This document shows positions 1-10,465 of a DNA stretch of 64,000 nt, piece by piece. Under the pieces are notes generated by a model. The model saw nothing but the letters and a program-made list of their open reading frames with translations, made no database searches and was not told the origin of the DNA. The stretch is taken from the NCBI GenBank assembly GCA_030765065.1, contig CM060990.1, forward strand, positions 662,668,618 through 662,732,617, given 5' to 3'. Each line of letters opens with the position of its first letter. The first letter of the stretch is position 1. Source of the DNA: Deroplatys truncata (taxonomy: Eukaryota > Arthropoda > Insecta > Mantodea > Mantidae). Made by a program: the position numbers and the translations under genes.

Positions 1-697
1 GTGCATTTAGAAGTTCAATCTGAGAGACGGAAATTCGAACGTTAAGCGGAAGATGTGTGCGAATCTCCATTGAAGCTTGTACGAAGAGAGATTTTGGTAA
101 GAGTCATTAGCCATAAAAAAGAGATCACACTGCATGATTTGGAGTTAGTGAAGCAAGTCGTTTATCGTACCGTAAAGAATTTCCGACGCGGCCAAATCCG
201 TGACTGATGTTCAACGCTTTGGTAGGCGGAGTTCCCGTAAGCGCAATCATAGCCTTTTGTTAGAGAAGAATCTCTGCAGTAATATCCCATGTTCTAAATT
301 AATGTAACTTCTTTATTCATCGCGTTTTCCTCCCCTTCGCGTTTTCCTCTTTGCGTCGTGATATGAAATTCTAGGTTTTCCTTTGGAAATGGCAATAATA
401 AAAGGTTCATTATGGGATTTTAGCTGTAATTTGTACTTTTGCCTTGAGCTTACACGAAATACGCATCATGTTTTCATGTTCTGTTGTGTTTTCGTATGTG
501 TTTAATCATGCATTGCCGCTTACAATTTGTTTTTTATGCTCTCAAACGAAATTCGAACAAACTTGATTAGTAGTATTGAAAACGCCTTACTTCTATGGAA
601 GAATTTTAATCTTTAAACTTCCCGTGTTCTGTAATCCTCAGAGAAAGGAAGGTCGTCTGTGCCCTGTCGATGTTTTGGTTATTTTATTGTAATGATT
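1..697. other. no gene recognised
   Basis: AT-rich sequence without a supportable gene. A short stretch near 60-230 reads like a degraded transposase helix-turn-helix but is too weak to call. Confidence 0.4.
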
Positions 698-1213
698 TAT
701 AGGTTGTACAACGGAGGGGAACACCTCACGCATTTCGACCTACACTGCCCTATCTATTGTGGCTAACATCCCCCAGGAGGAAGTTGATCGAGTGAAGGAA
801 CGACAGAAGGTTAAAGGTTGCAGGCAGGCAGGCCACAGAGACGCGCGGAATAACAGTTGCAGACTCGAGGAACTGGAGATACCTAGAGAGGGCGATGAAC
901 GACCCGTCGACCAGGCAGCCCTCTAGTGTCTACGGGGAATACTCTTTCCTTTGAGCAAACATCCACGCCATCAGTCCGGCACCGCCATACGCCACGAAAC
1001 CAGGAAGCATGCTTGAAAGATGAGAAGGAAACGGAATGAAAGAGAAATGATGGAAAGGAAATCGTGGTAGATGAGAAACCATTCCAGCATTCGCCTACCG
1101 ACCAGGGAAAACCACAAAAAAAACCCAATGTTAGAGTAGGCGGTGGACGGAAATCGAACGCGAGACCTCCCGGATGTGACCCTCACACATTACCGCGGAG
1201 CCATCTCGTTCGT
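698..1213 (-). mobile_element. SINE-2 copy, tRNA-derived, reverse
   Basis: The tRNA-like head lies at the right end (box-B-like motif and the 'gagccatctcg' start read in reverse). The body contains the diagnostic segments seen in all SINE-2 copies: a pyrimidine-rich 'tttcctt' tract, the 'gtactccccgtgg' block in reverse and the terminal 'gttgtataacctata'. At about 515 bp it is long for a SINE. Non-coding. ORFs across it are chance frames. Confidence 0.8.
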
Positions 1214-1323
1214 TTTAATGATATGTATGTACAGCAAGTATTTACTTGAGCCTCTTAGCCGAATTTGTTGTGTTTATAACGTCACCCTTATACTACTTTT
1301 CTACGGTAATAAGCGGTACAACA

Positions 1324-1410
1324 GGTATTGCATTTCATACATCTGATATAGGTTTCACTGAAAATGCATGTTTTGAGGTCCATAAACTTCTACAGAAAAG
1401 ACTGTGCCGG
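1324..1410 (+). repeat. fragment of repeat A, 5' end
   Basis: Resembles the conserved start of repeat A ('tattgcatt', 'tttcactgaaaatgcatgtt', 'ttttgaggt') but diverges on both sides. Probably an old fragment. Confidence 0.45.
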
Positions 1411-1465
1411 TTTGAGTGGGTCGTAAACACAACTCGAAACCGAACTTAAGTGGCAAGTTTTAAAC

Positions 1466-1975
1466 TAAGTGGCGCCGCGGTAGTGTGTGCGACTCTATTC
1501 GGTTGGTCCCGGGCTCGATCCCCGGTAACCCCCACTCTGACCCATGGCTTTTTCGTGACTTCCCCGGGTCGGTAGGCGAATGCTGGGGCGGTTTCTTCTC
1601 TACCGCGATTTTCTTTCCATAATTTCCCTTTCATTCCGTTTCCTTCTCATTTTTCAGGTATGCTTCTAGGTTTCGTGACATATGGCAGTGCCGGACTGAT
1701 GGCGCGGATGTATGCTAAAAAGGAAAGAGTACTCCCCGTGGACACCAGAGGGCTGCTTGGTTGGTTGGTTGTTCATCGCCCTCTCTAGACAGACGGTCTT
1801 TGAGCCTGGAACTGTTAGGGACTTCCACGTGTCTCTGTGGCCTGTCTGCCTGCGGCATATAGCCTCCTGTGGTTCCTTCAGTTCGTTCGTTCCTCCTGGG
1901 GGTATTAGTCACGATAGATCTATGTAGGTCTAATTGCGCGAGGTGTCCCCCTGCGTTGTATAACCTATACCTAAT
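1466..1975 (+). mobile_element. SINE-2 copy, tRNA-derived, forward
   Basis: Head with 'tggcgccgcggtagtg' and the box-B-like 'cgggctcgatccccgg', then the SINE-2 body ending 'gttgtataacctatac'. Opposite orientation to the copy at 698-1213, about 250 bp away, so the two form a large imperfect inverted repeat. Confidence 0.8.
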
Positions 1976-2689
1976 TGAAACCAAATTGTCAGCAGCATGG
2001 GCCACTGTATTCTGTCCCTCCTCCGCACAGGATATTAGTCAAGTAATGCCGAGTTCACATTGGAGAAACTTTAACGTCGCGACATGAGCGACAAGACGAA
2101 TGACCAATAGGAATCAGCATGAACGCGACAAAATACGTGCGACGAGAGTTGAACTGAAATTTACTTTTACCGTGCGGCATGGCGGCATCCACAGAAGGTG
2201 TATGTGTGTGTGTGTGTTTTAGATGGCATCAACTTCCACGAAATGGCATTCTTTTACGGAATAAACATTAAATTACACCGAGTTGTATGAATTGAGTTCA
2301 AATGCATACAAAACTACATGGAAAAATGTGTTGTAAAATTGTGTCGCCTCATTGTGAACATAGATTTTCAGTAGTAATACTGTGTAGCATGTCCCTCACG
2401 ACGTCAGTGTCGCTCCACTGGAAATTGGGCACAACACGGGAGGCTGTCGCTTCCCACAGCCGTTCTGGCGCAGTTTTTGAGACCGGAGACGCTGCTTTTA
2501 AATCAACTACTTCCTCAGTTGGTCCCCAAGGGTCTCACTAGGCCGAGTGCCTCCCGTGCGAGATTTCCCAGTAGGAGAAAAATCCCCATGAGGTAGCGGG
2601 AATGCAAGCCAGGCCCCCTCGTACCTCAGGCAGCAACTTTACCATAGAGCTACGGGAACGGTTTATTGAAAGCGCTTATATTGCGTATA
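1976..2689. other. no gene recognised; short (TG)n
   Basis: No coding region or recognised repeat apart from a short TG run near 2201-2217. Confidence 0.4.
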
Positions 2690-3432
2690 TATTGCAGGTT
2701 ATTCAACGAAGGGGGGCACATGGCGCACCTACAGAGATTTATTGTGGCTACCACACCTCAGGAGAAAGGAATGAGGTGAGGAACTTCTATAGGTCGTAGG
2801 CAGGCAGGTCAGAGAGATGCGCAGCACTCCCTAACATTTCCAAGCTCTCAGAGCCGTCCTACCCTGGAGCCGCCGAGTGAGGGCCATGAATGACCCACCA
2901 ATCAAGGAGCCCTCTGATGTCCACCGGGAGTATTCTTTCCATTGAGCATAAATTAAATTAAATTGAGTTTTATTTCTGGAGCTCTTTAACTGTTGTGGTC
3001 CTTAGCATTCCATTCTATATTGGGCGTGAAAGACCGAAAATTTTGCTCAGAGGCCTCGTTATCAGGCTTGAGGTTCTTTTACGTGCCGTAAAACTACGAC
3101 ACGGGACCACCGGCTTTACTTCCCTTCCCTACTAAGAATTTTTACGCCCGAAAAAATCCATAGCCCTACCCGCGACCTCGAGAACTAGAGGCTAGCATTA
3201 TAACCACTACACCACGGAGGACGGCAATTGAAAGATGAGAAGGAAACGGAACGAAAGGGAAGTGATGGAAAAGAAATCATTTTAGATGAGAAACCACCCA
3301 AACGTTCGCCTGGCGACCCCGGGGAAACCACAAAAAACCCATGGGTCAGCGTGGGCGGTAGCCGGAGATCGAACCCAGGACCTCCCGAATACTAGTCGCA
3401 CACGTTACCGCGGTGTCACCCCGCTCGGTATT
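2690..3432 (-). mobile_element. SINE-2 copy interrupted by SINE-3
   Basis: Reverse SINE-2. The 3' part is at 2690-2948, the tRNA head at 3229-3432, and a SINE-3 lies between them. The expected central SINE-2 segment (the 'cgccacgaaacc' block) is missing, so insertion and deletion occurred together or in sequence. Confidence 0.75.
2949..3228 (-). mobile_element. SINE-3 copy nested in SINE-2
   Basis: Read in reverse it starts with the tRNA-like head 'cctccgtggtgtagtggtta' and ends in the AT-rich tail 'caatttaatttaattta'. Contains the family blocks 'gggaagtaaag', 'cctgataacgaggcctctga' and 'cgtccat'-type sequence before the tail. Confidence 0.8.
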
Positions 3433-4080
3433 ATTGCGTATATTTACCATTATTAACGAGAAGCACATATAAAAATGAGGCTTTTCAATGAATGCACTTG
3501 TAGAACAGCTATAAAATTAAACGATAATGGGTTGAGAAATCTGTAGGATTGTACGTGCATAAATTATTTTTAATTGAAGCGTCAATGTTTTAGCACAGTT
3601 TAGGACGTTTTAGGTTATAAATTCTTTTCTTTATAAAAATTAAATACGACAGTGAGCCCACGGTTAAATACTAAATGTGCATATATAAAAATCTTAATAT
3701 TAGTCCAGGGTTTTTAGGACATTGTTGTATACAATCAATAACAGAGAAAATACTTAACAAATTTAATGAAACAAAAGGTATGAACATGCTTAGCACGTTT
3801 TCAGAATACGAGCGATGTTCAGCATTTGCAACAAATACGGATTCACAAAGACAGAATAGATTGTTATAGTAATACGCACGTTTCGTTACGGTCTCTAAAA
3901 AGTGTGTTACAAGAATCGATGTAGATACATGTCTAGTCGGCCACGATATGAATGCGTTTGGAGGAGGGCGCCACTTTTATTTTGATAATCAAGGTATTGG
4001 GATCAGAGGGAGTGAGAGGCAGGCGATAGGGTAATGTTGCACAATGAAAACAGTAGTACATTTGCAGGCCTCAGCCTCGC
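3433..4080. other. no gene recognised
   Basis: AT-rich sequence with no supportable gene or repeat. Confidence 0.4.
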
Positions 4081-4173
4081 TATACTCGGCGCCAATCAAG
4101 AAGGTGATTGACAGTTACGAACCACGTGGCGGAAAGCTTTAAATGAATGGGAGGGGATAAATACGTCACAGCG

Positions 4174-4187
4174 GTCGCCATAGCAAC
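4174..4187 (+). promoter_or_regulatory. RFX X-box-like motif 1
   Basis: GTCGCCATAGCAAC fits the imperfect palindrome of RFX X-boxes (GTNNCC-AT-RGNAAC). It lies inside the transposon, about 370 bp upstream of its coding remnant. Binding is inference. Confidence 0.4.
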
Positions 4188-4215
4188 CATTAGAAGGACC
4201 AATTAGAAATAAGAC

Positions 4216-4229
4216 GTTTCCATAGCAAC
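4216..4229 (+). promoter_or_regulatory. RFX X-box-like motif 2
   Basis: GTTTCCATAGCAAC is a second X-box-like palindrome, 42 bp after the first (start to start) and in the same orientation. CACGTG E-box cores lie nearby (about 4122 and 4263). Confidence 0.4.
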
Positions 4230-4547
4230 GATAGACGCAAATGCCTTGTTGCGATATCGTAACACGTGATTGGCATGACGTGCCGGGCGAGCGACCGTTG
4301 CAGTAAACATGAACTGCAGTCTTATCTTCTGCTGTCGCTGCAGTTATAAACAATGTCCTCCTTTTAGCCCCAGCTTGCTTATGTTTTTGTATCAGTTTAG
4401 AGATTGCCTGCGTATTGAAAAGTTCTTTTCCATCGTCCTATTTGTATGGTATATGTGTGTTACGTGTGTTTGAGTGCGTGTATTTGTGCGTGCGTGTGTT
4501 GTGTCAGCATTTATAATTGTGTTAACACATATAATGGATATTTAATA

Positions 4548-4715
4548 ATGTCCAAAAATAGTGACAAAGATAAGGCAGCCAAACGAAAAACTGAGCGCAC
4601 TCGGGAACCGAATAAAACTGCATTTGGTAAAGGTATCCCAATTAAAGAACAGGCGCGGGGAATAATATGCTCTGTGAGAGAATATTTCGAAAAGGAGAAG
4701 TTAAGGAGAAAATAA
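4548..4715 (+). pseudogene. transposase N-terminal fragment (IS630-type)
   Basis: Open frame of 55 codons from the ATG at 4548: a very basic start (KDKAAKRKTERTREPNK), then a helix-rich segment (IKEQARGIICSVREYFEKEK). That segment resembles the N-terminal HTH region of insect IS630/Tc1-type transposases, which typically read K-S-G-x-x-x-K-x-x-x-R-x-I-x-x-N-V. The frame ends at 4715 and the next conserved block continues in another frame from 4667, so the N-terminal part is joined to distal sequence by an internal deletion plus frameshift. The same N-terminal type occurs at 59833. No function as a protein is claimed. Confidence 0.6.
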
Positions 4716-5230
4716 TTCAGTGGCTTGTTCGCCACAATTTACCGATGAAGGAGGGACTGAAGAAAAGTGAGCTACTGGAACTTCTGAAAGCAAAGAAACC
4801 GCGGTTTCCAAGTTATGTAGTCGATGGCATTGCTGCAGAACATGGTCAAAAATAGTTAGGCTTCCCCCTTCTCATTGTTATTCTAACTCGATTGAATTGA
4901 TTTGGGCCGACATAAAGGGTTATGTTGGGCGAAACAATAAAGGTTTCATTGTGTCGTCAGTAATAAAGCTTACAGAAGAGGCACTAACAGCAGTAAAAGC
5001 TGAAAACTGGGGGAAAAAAAGCCATGACTCATACAAAGGGCGTAATAAGTGCAGCTTGGGAAAATGAAGGAGTTTTGGAAGAAACTATAGAACAGCTTGT
5101 CATTTCCATGGGGAATTCTAGCAGCTCTTCAGATAATGATGATGACGATGGTGGCAACATTGTGTATCAAACGCGCAGCAACAACAGCAGCGATGCAAGC
5201 GATTCGGAAATCTGCATTTTTTTCCATTAG
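4667..5230 (+). pseudogene. transposase C-terminal remnant (IS630-type)
   Basis: The frame from 4667 reads IIQWLVRHNLP, then KKSELLELLKAKKPRF and VVDGIAAEHG. After a stop and frame change near 4855-4870 come LPPSH, NSIELIWADIKGYVGR and EEALTAVKAENWG. The SIELIWADIKGYV block matches the DLNPIELIW region carrying the third catalytic acidic residue of this superfamily. The first two catalytic Asp blocks are absent. From 5024 the frame ends in an acidic serine-rich tail (SSSSSDNDDDD), a feature shared with the remnant at 60118-60232. Disrupted by at least one stop and frameshift, hence a pseudogene. Confidence 0.65.
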
Positions 5231-5504
5231 AATAAGCATCAATATTTCACAGGTATGTCTCTTCTGTTAACGCAGATTTTTACACTGATATATTCTTGCA
5301 TTTTCTATCCTCTGCACGTAGATTCATTATTTTACAATTATCTTCGTATACGAATATAAGTAATACCCGTTCTACAATGTAGGTGCAACCCAGTCTCTTC
5401 GACACAGTTCTAGCACGCTCTCCACGTGGTCGCGATGAGCGGCAACGTCGCCTCTCTCTCTCTCCGCTAAATGTCAATCACCTTCTTGATTGGCGCCGAG
5501 TATA

Positions 5505-5919
5505 GTAAGTACAACTCGGAACTGGGGATATTTTCTTTACCAACTGTTCTTACGATGCTCCATCCACTTGTTTCGTAACCGTTTAGTTCTTCTTCCCACC
5601 ACACTCATATCGTGGCGGACCAGTACGTGATATATTTTGTTTGTAAACTTATGACCAGAAACTCCTTGTTTACAAGTTAGAGCCTCCGATACGGGTATGG
5701 GCATGACTACAGATAAATCGTAGAACCCCCGAAAAGCAGAATATATCGCATTAATTACATTGCAATTCAGTTTTTATACCAATGGCACTGTAATAGTTTT
5801 GTGATTCATAGCAATCCTTTACTATACAGCTAATGGTAGTGTTTACGGTATTATTTTGTTTAGTAGTTTCATACTTAACAATACTCATTTGTGTGGCTAT
5901 CATCAAGTGGGAATGAACA
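5505..5919. other. no gene recognised
   Basis: No supportable gene or repeat. Confidence 0.4.
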
Positions 5920-6105
5920 ATGGCGGCCTTGAACACAAATACAGAGTACATCGAGTTGCTCTCATCTACGGAGACCGCGAAGGAATGCAAGAGAGACTTG
6001 CCGGCTCTATCAACAACGTTGTCAATAGGCGTCACCCAGCCCACACCATGTTTGGAGAGGCGTTTAAGTGAAACAAGCAGCTTACGTCCTATCGAACATC
6101 CCTGT
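5920..6105 (+). pseudogene. mariner-like transposase N-terminal HTH relic (DUF4817 type)
   Basis: Two overlapping frames each carry part of one domain. One reads IYGDREGMQERLA followed by NRRHPAHTMFGEAF; the shifted frame completes it with RLSETSSLRP. The pattern 'YG..G....RA...Y..R.P.RRHP...TF......L.ET.S..P' is the N-terminal HTH typical of insect mariner-like transposases (DUF4817 type). At least one frameshift breaks it, and no downstream catalytic domain is visible. Confidence 0.55.
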
Positions 6106-6626
6106 GCACGTCCGCGGACACGCCATACATAAGAGTTTGAACTCTTTCCAAAAGTTTGAGATCACACAACCAGGCGATGCACAAAAAGTACCGAAGTTGG
6201 CAGCAACTATTTTAAACACCTTCAGTAATTTTATAAAGTATTATCTGTTTATATGAAGTATTTCAGTTTTCTTTTATACGTCTTATCTATCTTCTATAAT
6301 CCCTACTGCCTGCGTCCTTCTCCGTATTTCAGAGACCCTAGTTGTAAGCAAAGCGTTTCTGGATATGGCTTTATTAGCAAAATATGATCACGTGGTGCCC
6401 ATTTGACTGTCATCGAAGAAACTCCACATTTTCAACAGAAAAGGGTGCAGATGTAACTACAGGAAATGTATTTTTCTCAAATGTGATTCGTTTAGCTTTC
6501 ATTCACTGAAGAATTCAAACAGCGATACAATAAATATTCAGGCAGCTTCTATATCATGTAATTGCTGGCTTATAAAAAATGCAGTTCCAATTTTAGACTC
6601 CAGAAAAGTCAGTAGCTCACCTTGTA
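6106..6626. other. no gene recognised
   Basis: No supportable gene or repeat. Confidence 0.4.
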
Positions 6627-7160
6627 ACCGAGCGAGGCGGCGCTGCGGTAACGCGTGCGACTCACATTCGGTCGGTCCCGGTTTCGATTCCCGACGACCG
6701 CCCACTCTAACCCATGGTTTTTTGGGGGATTTTCCCGGGTCGTCAGGCGAATGCTGGAGTAATTTCTGTCAGCCCCTGAATGCCCTGTTCCTTCGTTTCG
6801 TTCCATTCATCATTTCATTCATCCTTCACACCGTTAGGTCTGTTTCAGGGTTGAAAGTGTCGGCGATGGTGTTCCGGTGTGGCGTGGAAGGGTAAAAGGA
6901 TGCTCTCGTGATTTTTCCGCGCCTCGGCTGGTTGCCGGGGTATACGAACCGCTCCTTCGGAACGGGGTGTTCTGTCTGTCCGACTGTAGGGACGTCTCAA
7001 TCTGGAAACTATAGGGACTCTGTCATTGCTATGCCGTCACTCCTGGTTCCGATCGCTCGGTGTCTCCTCTCACCTCCTCCCTCCCGGGGGCGTCCCCTTA
7101 TGGGGGCATAGGTACAATGTTCTCTCTGAGTCGGTGCCGAACCCCCTCCAATGATAAGAG
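6627..7160 (+). mobile_element. SINE-2 copy, forward
   Basis: Head 'accgagcgaggcggcgctg' with the box-B-like 'ggtttcgattcccg', then the SINE-2 body ('cccgggtcgtcaggcgaatg', 'cggcgatggt', 'cactcctggttcc'). This body variant is shared with the copies at 8045 and 9330. Confidence 0.8.
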
Positions 7161-7334
7161 AAATACGAATAAGCCGCCCACCTTGTAATGTCCCGTATTG
7201 GATCCCTTAAAGTAATATGTGAGACTGTAACAAAGCAACAATTTGGCAGCAAAGTGGTTGAAATGCTCCAAGCCATTTCTTCTGAACGTAGACGTTTTTT
7301 CTAGGACTGCATGATAAACAGAAATAGACATTCT

Positions 7335-7520
7335 TAAAGCAGTTGGCTTCAAGTTATCTACACTCAAACCATTATCACTGCAAAAAATGTAAACAACAGC
7401 GGCCAAGGGTCACTGACAGTCAGGTAGAAACCTGTTTCAGTGTTGTCTGCAAACGCCAAAAGACTGTACGAGGGTTGGGGTCCGTGCGTATAGTTCAGTA
7501 AGAGTTCAATTTTATTACCT
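7335..7520 (+). repeat. repeat B copy 1
   Basis: About 185 bp closely matching 40745-40935 ('ggcttcaagttatctacact', 'caagggtcactgacag', 'tgttgtctgcaaa'). In both places it is followed by a 'cttccgtcct' segment and then a SINE-2, so this may be one larger composite repeat. Confidence 0.6.
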
Positions 7521-7522
7521 TC

Positions 7523-7780
7523 CGTCCTGGCTTTAATGCTCAGAAATTCGTATGCCTGATGATAAAGTGTTGTAAACTAATATTATCGAAACCGAGCGAG
7601 GTGGCGCCCCGGTACCGCATTCGGGAGGTTCCAGGATCGATTCACGGCGACCGCCCATTCTGACACAAGTTTTTTTCGGTGGTTTTCCCGGGTCGCCAAG
7701 AGAATGCTGGAATAGTTCTTTCAGCCGGCGAATTTCCTGACGCTCCATTTCGTTTCATTCACCCTTCATCCGTCCAAGCA
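7523..7780 (+). mobile_element. SINE-2 copy, truncated, with 5' flank
   Basis: From 7590 a SINE-2 head with an internal deletion (a 'gcattcgggagg' block follows too early) and the start of the body, ending near 7765. The segment including 65 bp of flank is repeated at 7979-8215 (456-bp offset). Confidence 0.7.
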
Positions 7781-7819
7781 CTAAAAATATCAAGTATGGA
7801 CCTTCCGTTTTTCAGTTAT

Positions 7820-7882
<63 letters not shown>

Positions 7883-7900
7883 CACTAAAACATCCAGGCT
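7780..7900 (-). repeat. repeat A fragment plus (CT)n(CA)n microsatellite
   Basis: 'aaatatcaagtatgg', 'cttccgttttt' and 'cagttatgct' match reverse repeat A. They are followed by a CT run (about 7820-7850) and a CA run (about 7850-7885), where other repeat A copies also carry a TG/CA tract. Confidence 0.55.
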
Positions 7901-7978
7901 ATGGCTGGTTGTAGTTCAGCTGCTTTTCCGTATGCATTACGGATAGAGTACATGTCTAAACTTACTATAGTATTACGG

Positions 7979-8550
7979 CGTCCTGGCTTTAATGTTTAGA
8001 AATTCGTATGCCTGATGATAAAGTGTTGTAGTCTAACACTATCAAAACCGAGTGAGGTGGTGCCTCAGTAACGCGTGCGACTCGCATTCGGGAGGTCCCG
8101 GGATCGATTCCCGGCGACCGCCCATTGTGACACAGGTTTTTTTCGGTGGTTTTCCCGGGTCGCCAAGAGAATGCTGGAATAGTTCTTTCAGCCGGCGAAT
8201 TTCCTAACGTTTCATTCACCCTTCATCCGTTAGATCTGTTTCAAAGTTGGAAGTGTTGGCGATGATATTTCGGTGCGACGTGACAGGGAAAAAGACACTC
8301 TCTGTGGAACTTTCTCTGTCCCGCGGCTTTCGGTTGGTTGCTCGGGGTAAAGAGCTGCACGAAGGGTGTTTTGGACCTTCTGTGTGGGGCGGAGGTCAGG
8401 GCGTTTCAGTCATTGCTGGGCCGTCACTCCTGGTTCCGGCCGCCCGGTATCTCCTCTCACCTCCCTCCTGATGTCGCTCCCTTGTGGGACATAGGTAGAA
8501 TATCCTCTCTGGAGCAGTGCCGAGTGCCCTCCAATGTTCAGGGGGGGAAA
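7979..8550 (+). mobile_element. SINE-2 copy, forward, with duplicated flank
   Basis: Nearly complete SINE-2 (head from about 8045, box-B-like 'gggatcgattcccggc'). It is preceded by the same 65-bp flank as the copy at 7523, so the pair arose by local tandem duplication rather than two insertions. Confidence 0.75.
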
Positions 8551-9329
8551 AATACCGCTATCGAAACTAGAATACATAATTTCAGTGTGAAAATAGTGAT
8601 ACACTTTTATGTTATATTGAATTCTGCAACTATTTCCGAAATGTGTATCCAGATAGCAATGAAATTGATGTGTTCCATGCTCTGTTGACATTTAAAGCTA
8701 AAGGTAACCTCTTTCGTGGATTTTGTGAAAAATCTATTCAATCCGTATTGCTAGGTATTAATATCAAATCTGGACAGTGAACAATTCATTTCGCACACTA
8801 ATTTAGTAGTTGACAAGAGATCTTCAGAAGCTTGAAAATACTGTAACTTGTATGTTGCAATTTGGTGACATAGAACAAGCAGTTGGGGTAAATAGTATTT
8901 CATTTAATATTTCCCTATTATTCGCAATCATATCCTTTCAAAAAGAACTTGCATCCATGTTAAACCATGCACAAACTACTGGTGGTATTAATAATTGTAT
9001 TTATACGGATATTAACAATATTAATTAATATGTCACTGTATTGTATAAGATAAGTTAATCTTTTCGTCCAAGTGAGTTTCAAAGTAGTTTATTTTACGAA
9101 CCACGCATATAGTTTCTTTTTCTTTTTTTCGCGAAAAATTTTGTTGTATTATTAAAACGAAGATGCGAATATTTAAAAATAAGCGCGATTTAAAAAAAAA
9201 ACTATAAAAACATTGATGTAGGCACAATCATTCATCGCTTAAAACACATTTTGACATGACGGAAGTATATAGAAATATCAAATATCCATATCCCATATAT
9301 TAAACTTACTAAATTCCACTATTTTATTA
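8551..9329. other. no gene recognised
   Basis: AT-rich with no supportable gene or repeat. Confidence 0.4.
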
Positions 9330-9845
9330 CCAAGCGGGATAGCTCAGCGGTTTTGTCTGTGGCCCGCATTCGGGAGGTCGTGGGCTCTATTCCCGTGGCC
9401 GATCTTATTGACCCATGGGTTTTTTGGCGGTTTTCCCGGGTCGCCAGGCGGATGCTGGGAAGGATTTTCACATTCCCTGAATTTCCTGTCCCTCCATTTC
9501 ATCTCCATTCTAATTTCACTTAATCTTTCATCCGTTGGTTTCTTTTAGGGTTGGAATTGTCGGCGATGGTGTCTCTCCCCGTCCCTCGGCTTTCGGCTGG
9601 CTGCCGGGGGTATCCGAACCGACTTCAGGGGCGTTGGACTCTCTCTGTGCGGGGTGGGGTCCCCGGTCTGCCTGTCCGTCTGCCGGAAGTCTATCTGGAA
9701 GCTTTGGGACCCTGTCATTCCTGTGCCGTCACTCCTGGTTCCACTCGCCCGGTGTCTCCTCTCGCCTCATCCTTCCTCCCGGGGATGCCCCTTGGGGGGT
9801 GTAGGTACAATATCCCCTATCAGTGCCGAGTCCCCTCCGTAGCCA
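9330..9845 (+). mobile_element. SINE-2 copy, head variant
   Basis: The head reads 'aagcgggatagctcagcgg' instead of the usual 'cgagcgaggtggcg', with the box-B-like 'gggctctattcccg'. The body matches the 6627 and 8045 copies. The same head variant occurs at 29460-30043, suggesting a SINE-2 subfamily with a different tRNA head. Confidence 0.75.
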
Positions 9846-10465
9846 ATCAACTATTTTCTTAATGGAATGTATACTATAAACATTATTTGTTTCAATTTGC
9901 ACTCTTCAGTTAATATGTATTTTTATGGCAAATCCTATTATCAGTCTGTAAGTAATTTCTCTCCTGAATAAGTTTTACACCCCCGCGCTGGTTTGTAATT
10001 ATTACTGAGTCCGTTATGTATTATTTTTAAACATGCTGTTGTTGCATTTGCAATAAAATATGTAGTTTAGGACAGTACTGTGTTTTCGTCCACGTGGGAA
10101 GTAGGAAAAAAAACCATCGTATTAGTGAACAAAGCAATGAGTTAATACTAAAATGATCGATTCCACCGACGTAAACCAATGGTGTTTTGTGGCTGACTAC
10201 CGTACGCTTTATTCATAGCCAATACTTGGTTATAGCATGTAACAAATCAACTGGTGACGTTAGCCAACGAATGCTGTGCTGGTATTACAGACTTACTGCC
10301 GCCATAGTATAGCTTGTCATTTGTGACAGCTCAGCACCTACGTATATGTTAGTCAATCACCCTTGATACCGTCAAACACTCCTTCGAAACCTCTGCCTTA
10401 AACCTCCAGTATGACGTAACACGTCCGCTGTTGACGTAGTTATTTATACTGCTGGCACGTGGTAA
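9846..10465. other. no gene recognised
   Basis: No supportable gene or repeat. Confidence 0.4.

Larger units (their letters stand above)
4081..5504 (+). mobile_element. IS630/Tc1-superfamily transposon, internally deleted, perfect TIRs
   Basis: The ends are perfect 33-bp inverted repeats (4081-4113 and 5472-5504), beginning TATACTCGGCGCCAATC. The interior encodes N- and C-terminal pieces of a transposase on the plus strand, with the middle (most of the catalytic core) missing. It is therefore a non-autonomous deletion derivative. The identical ends suggest recent mobility. A second element with the same kind of transposase ends lies at 59345-60464. Confidence 0.8.

Noticed and set aside
60-275. 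Possible Tc1-like helix-turn-helix (DLELVKQVVYRTVKNFRR)
   Set aside because: Too short, with immediate stops; no TIR or catalytic block to support it.
9033-9227. 64-aa minus-strand ORF
   Set aside because: Composition follows AT-rich DNA; no recognisable domain.
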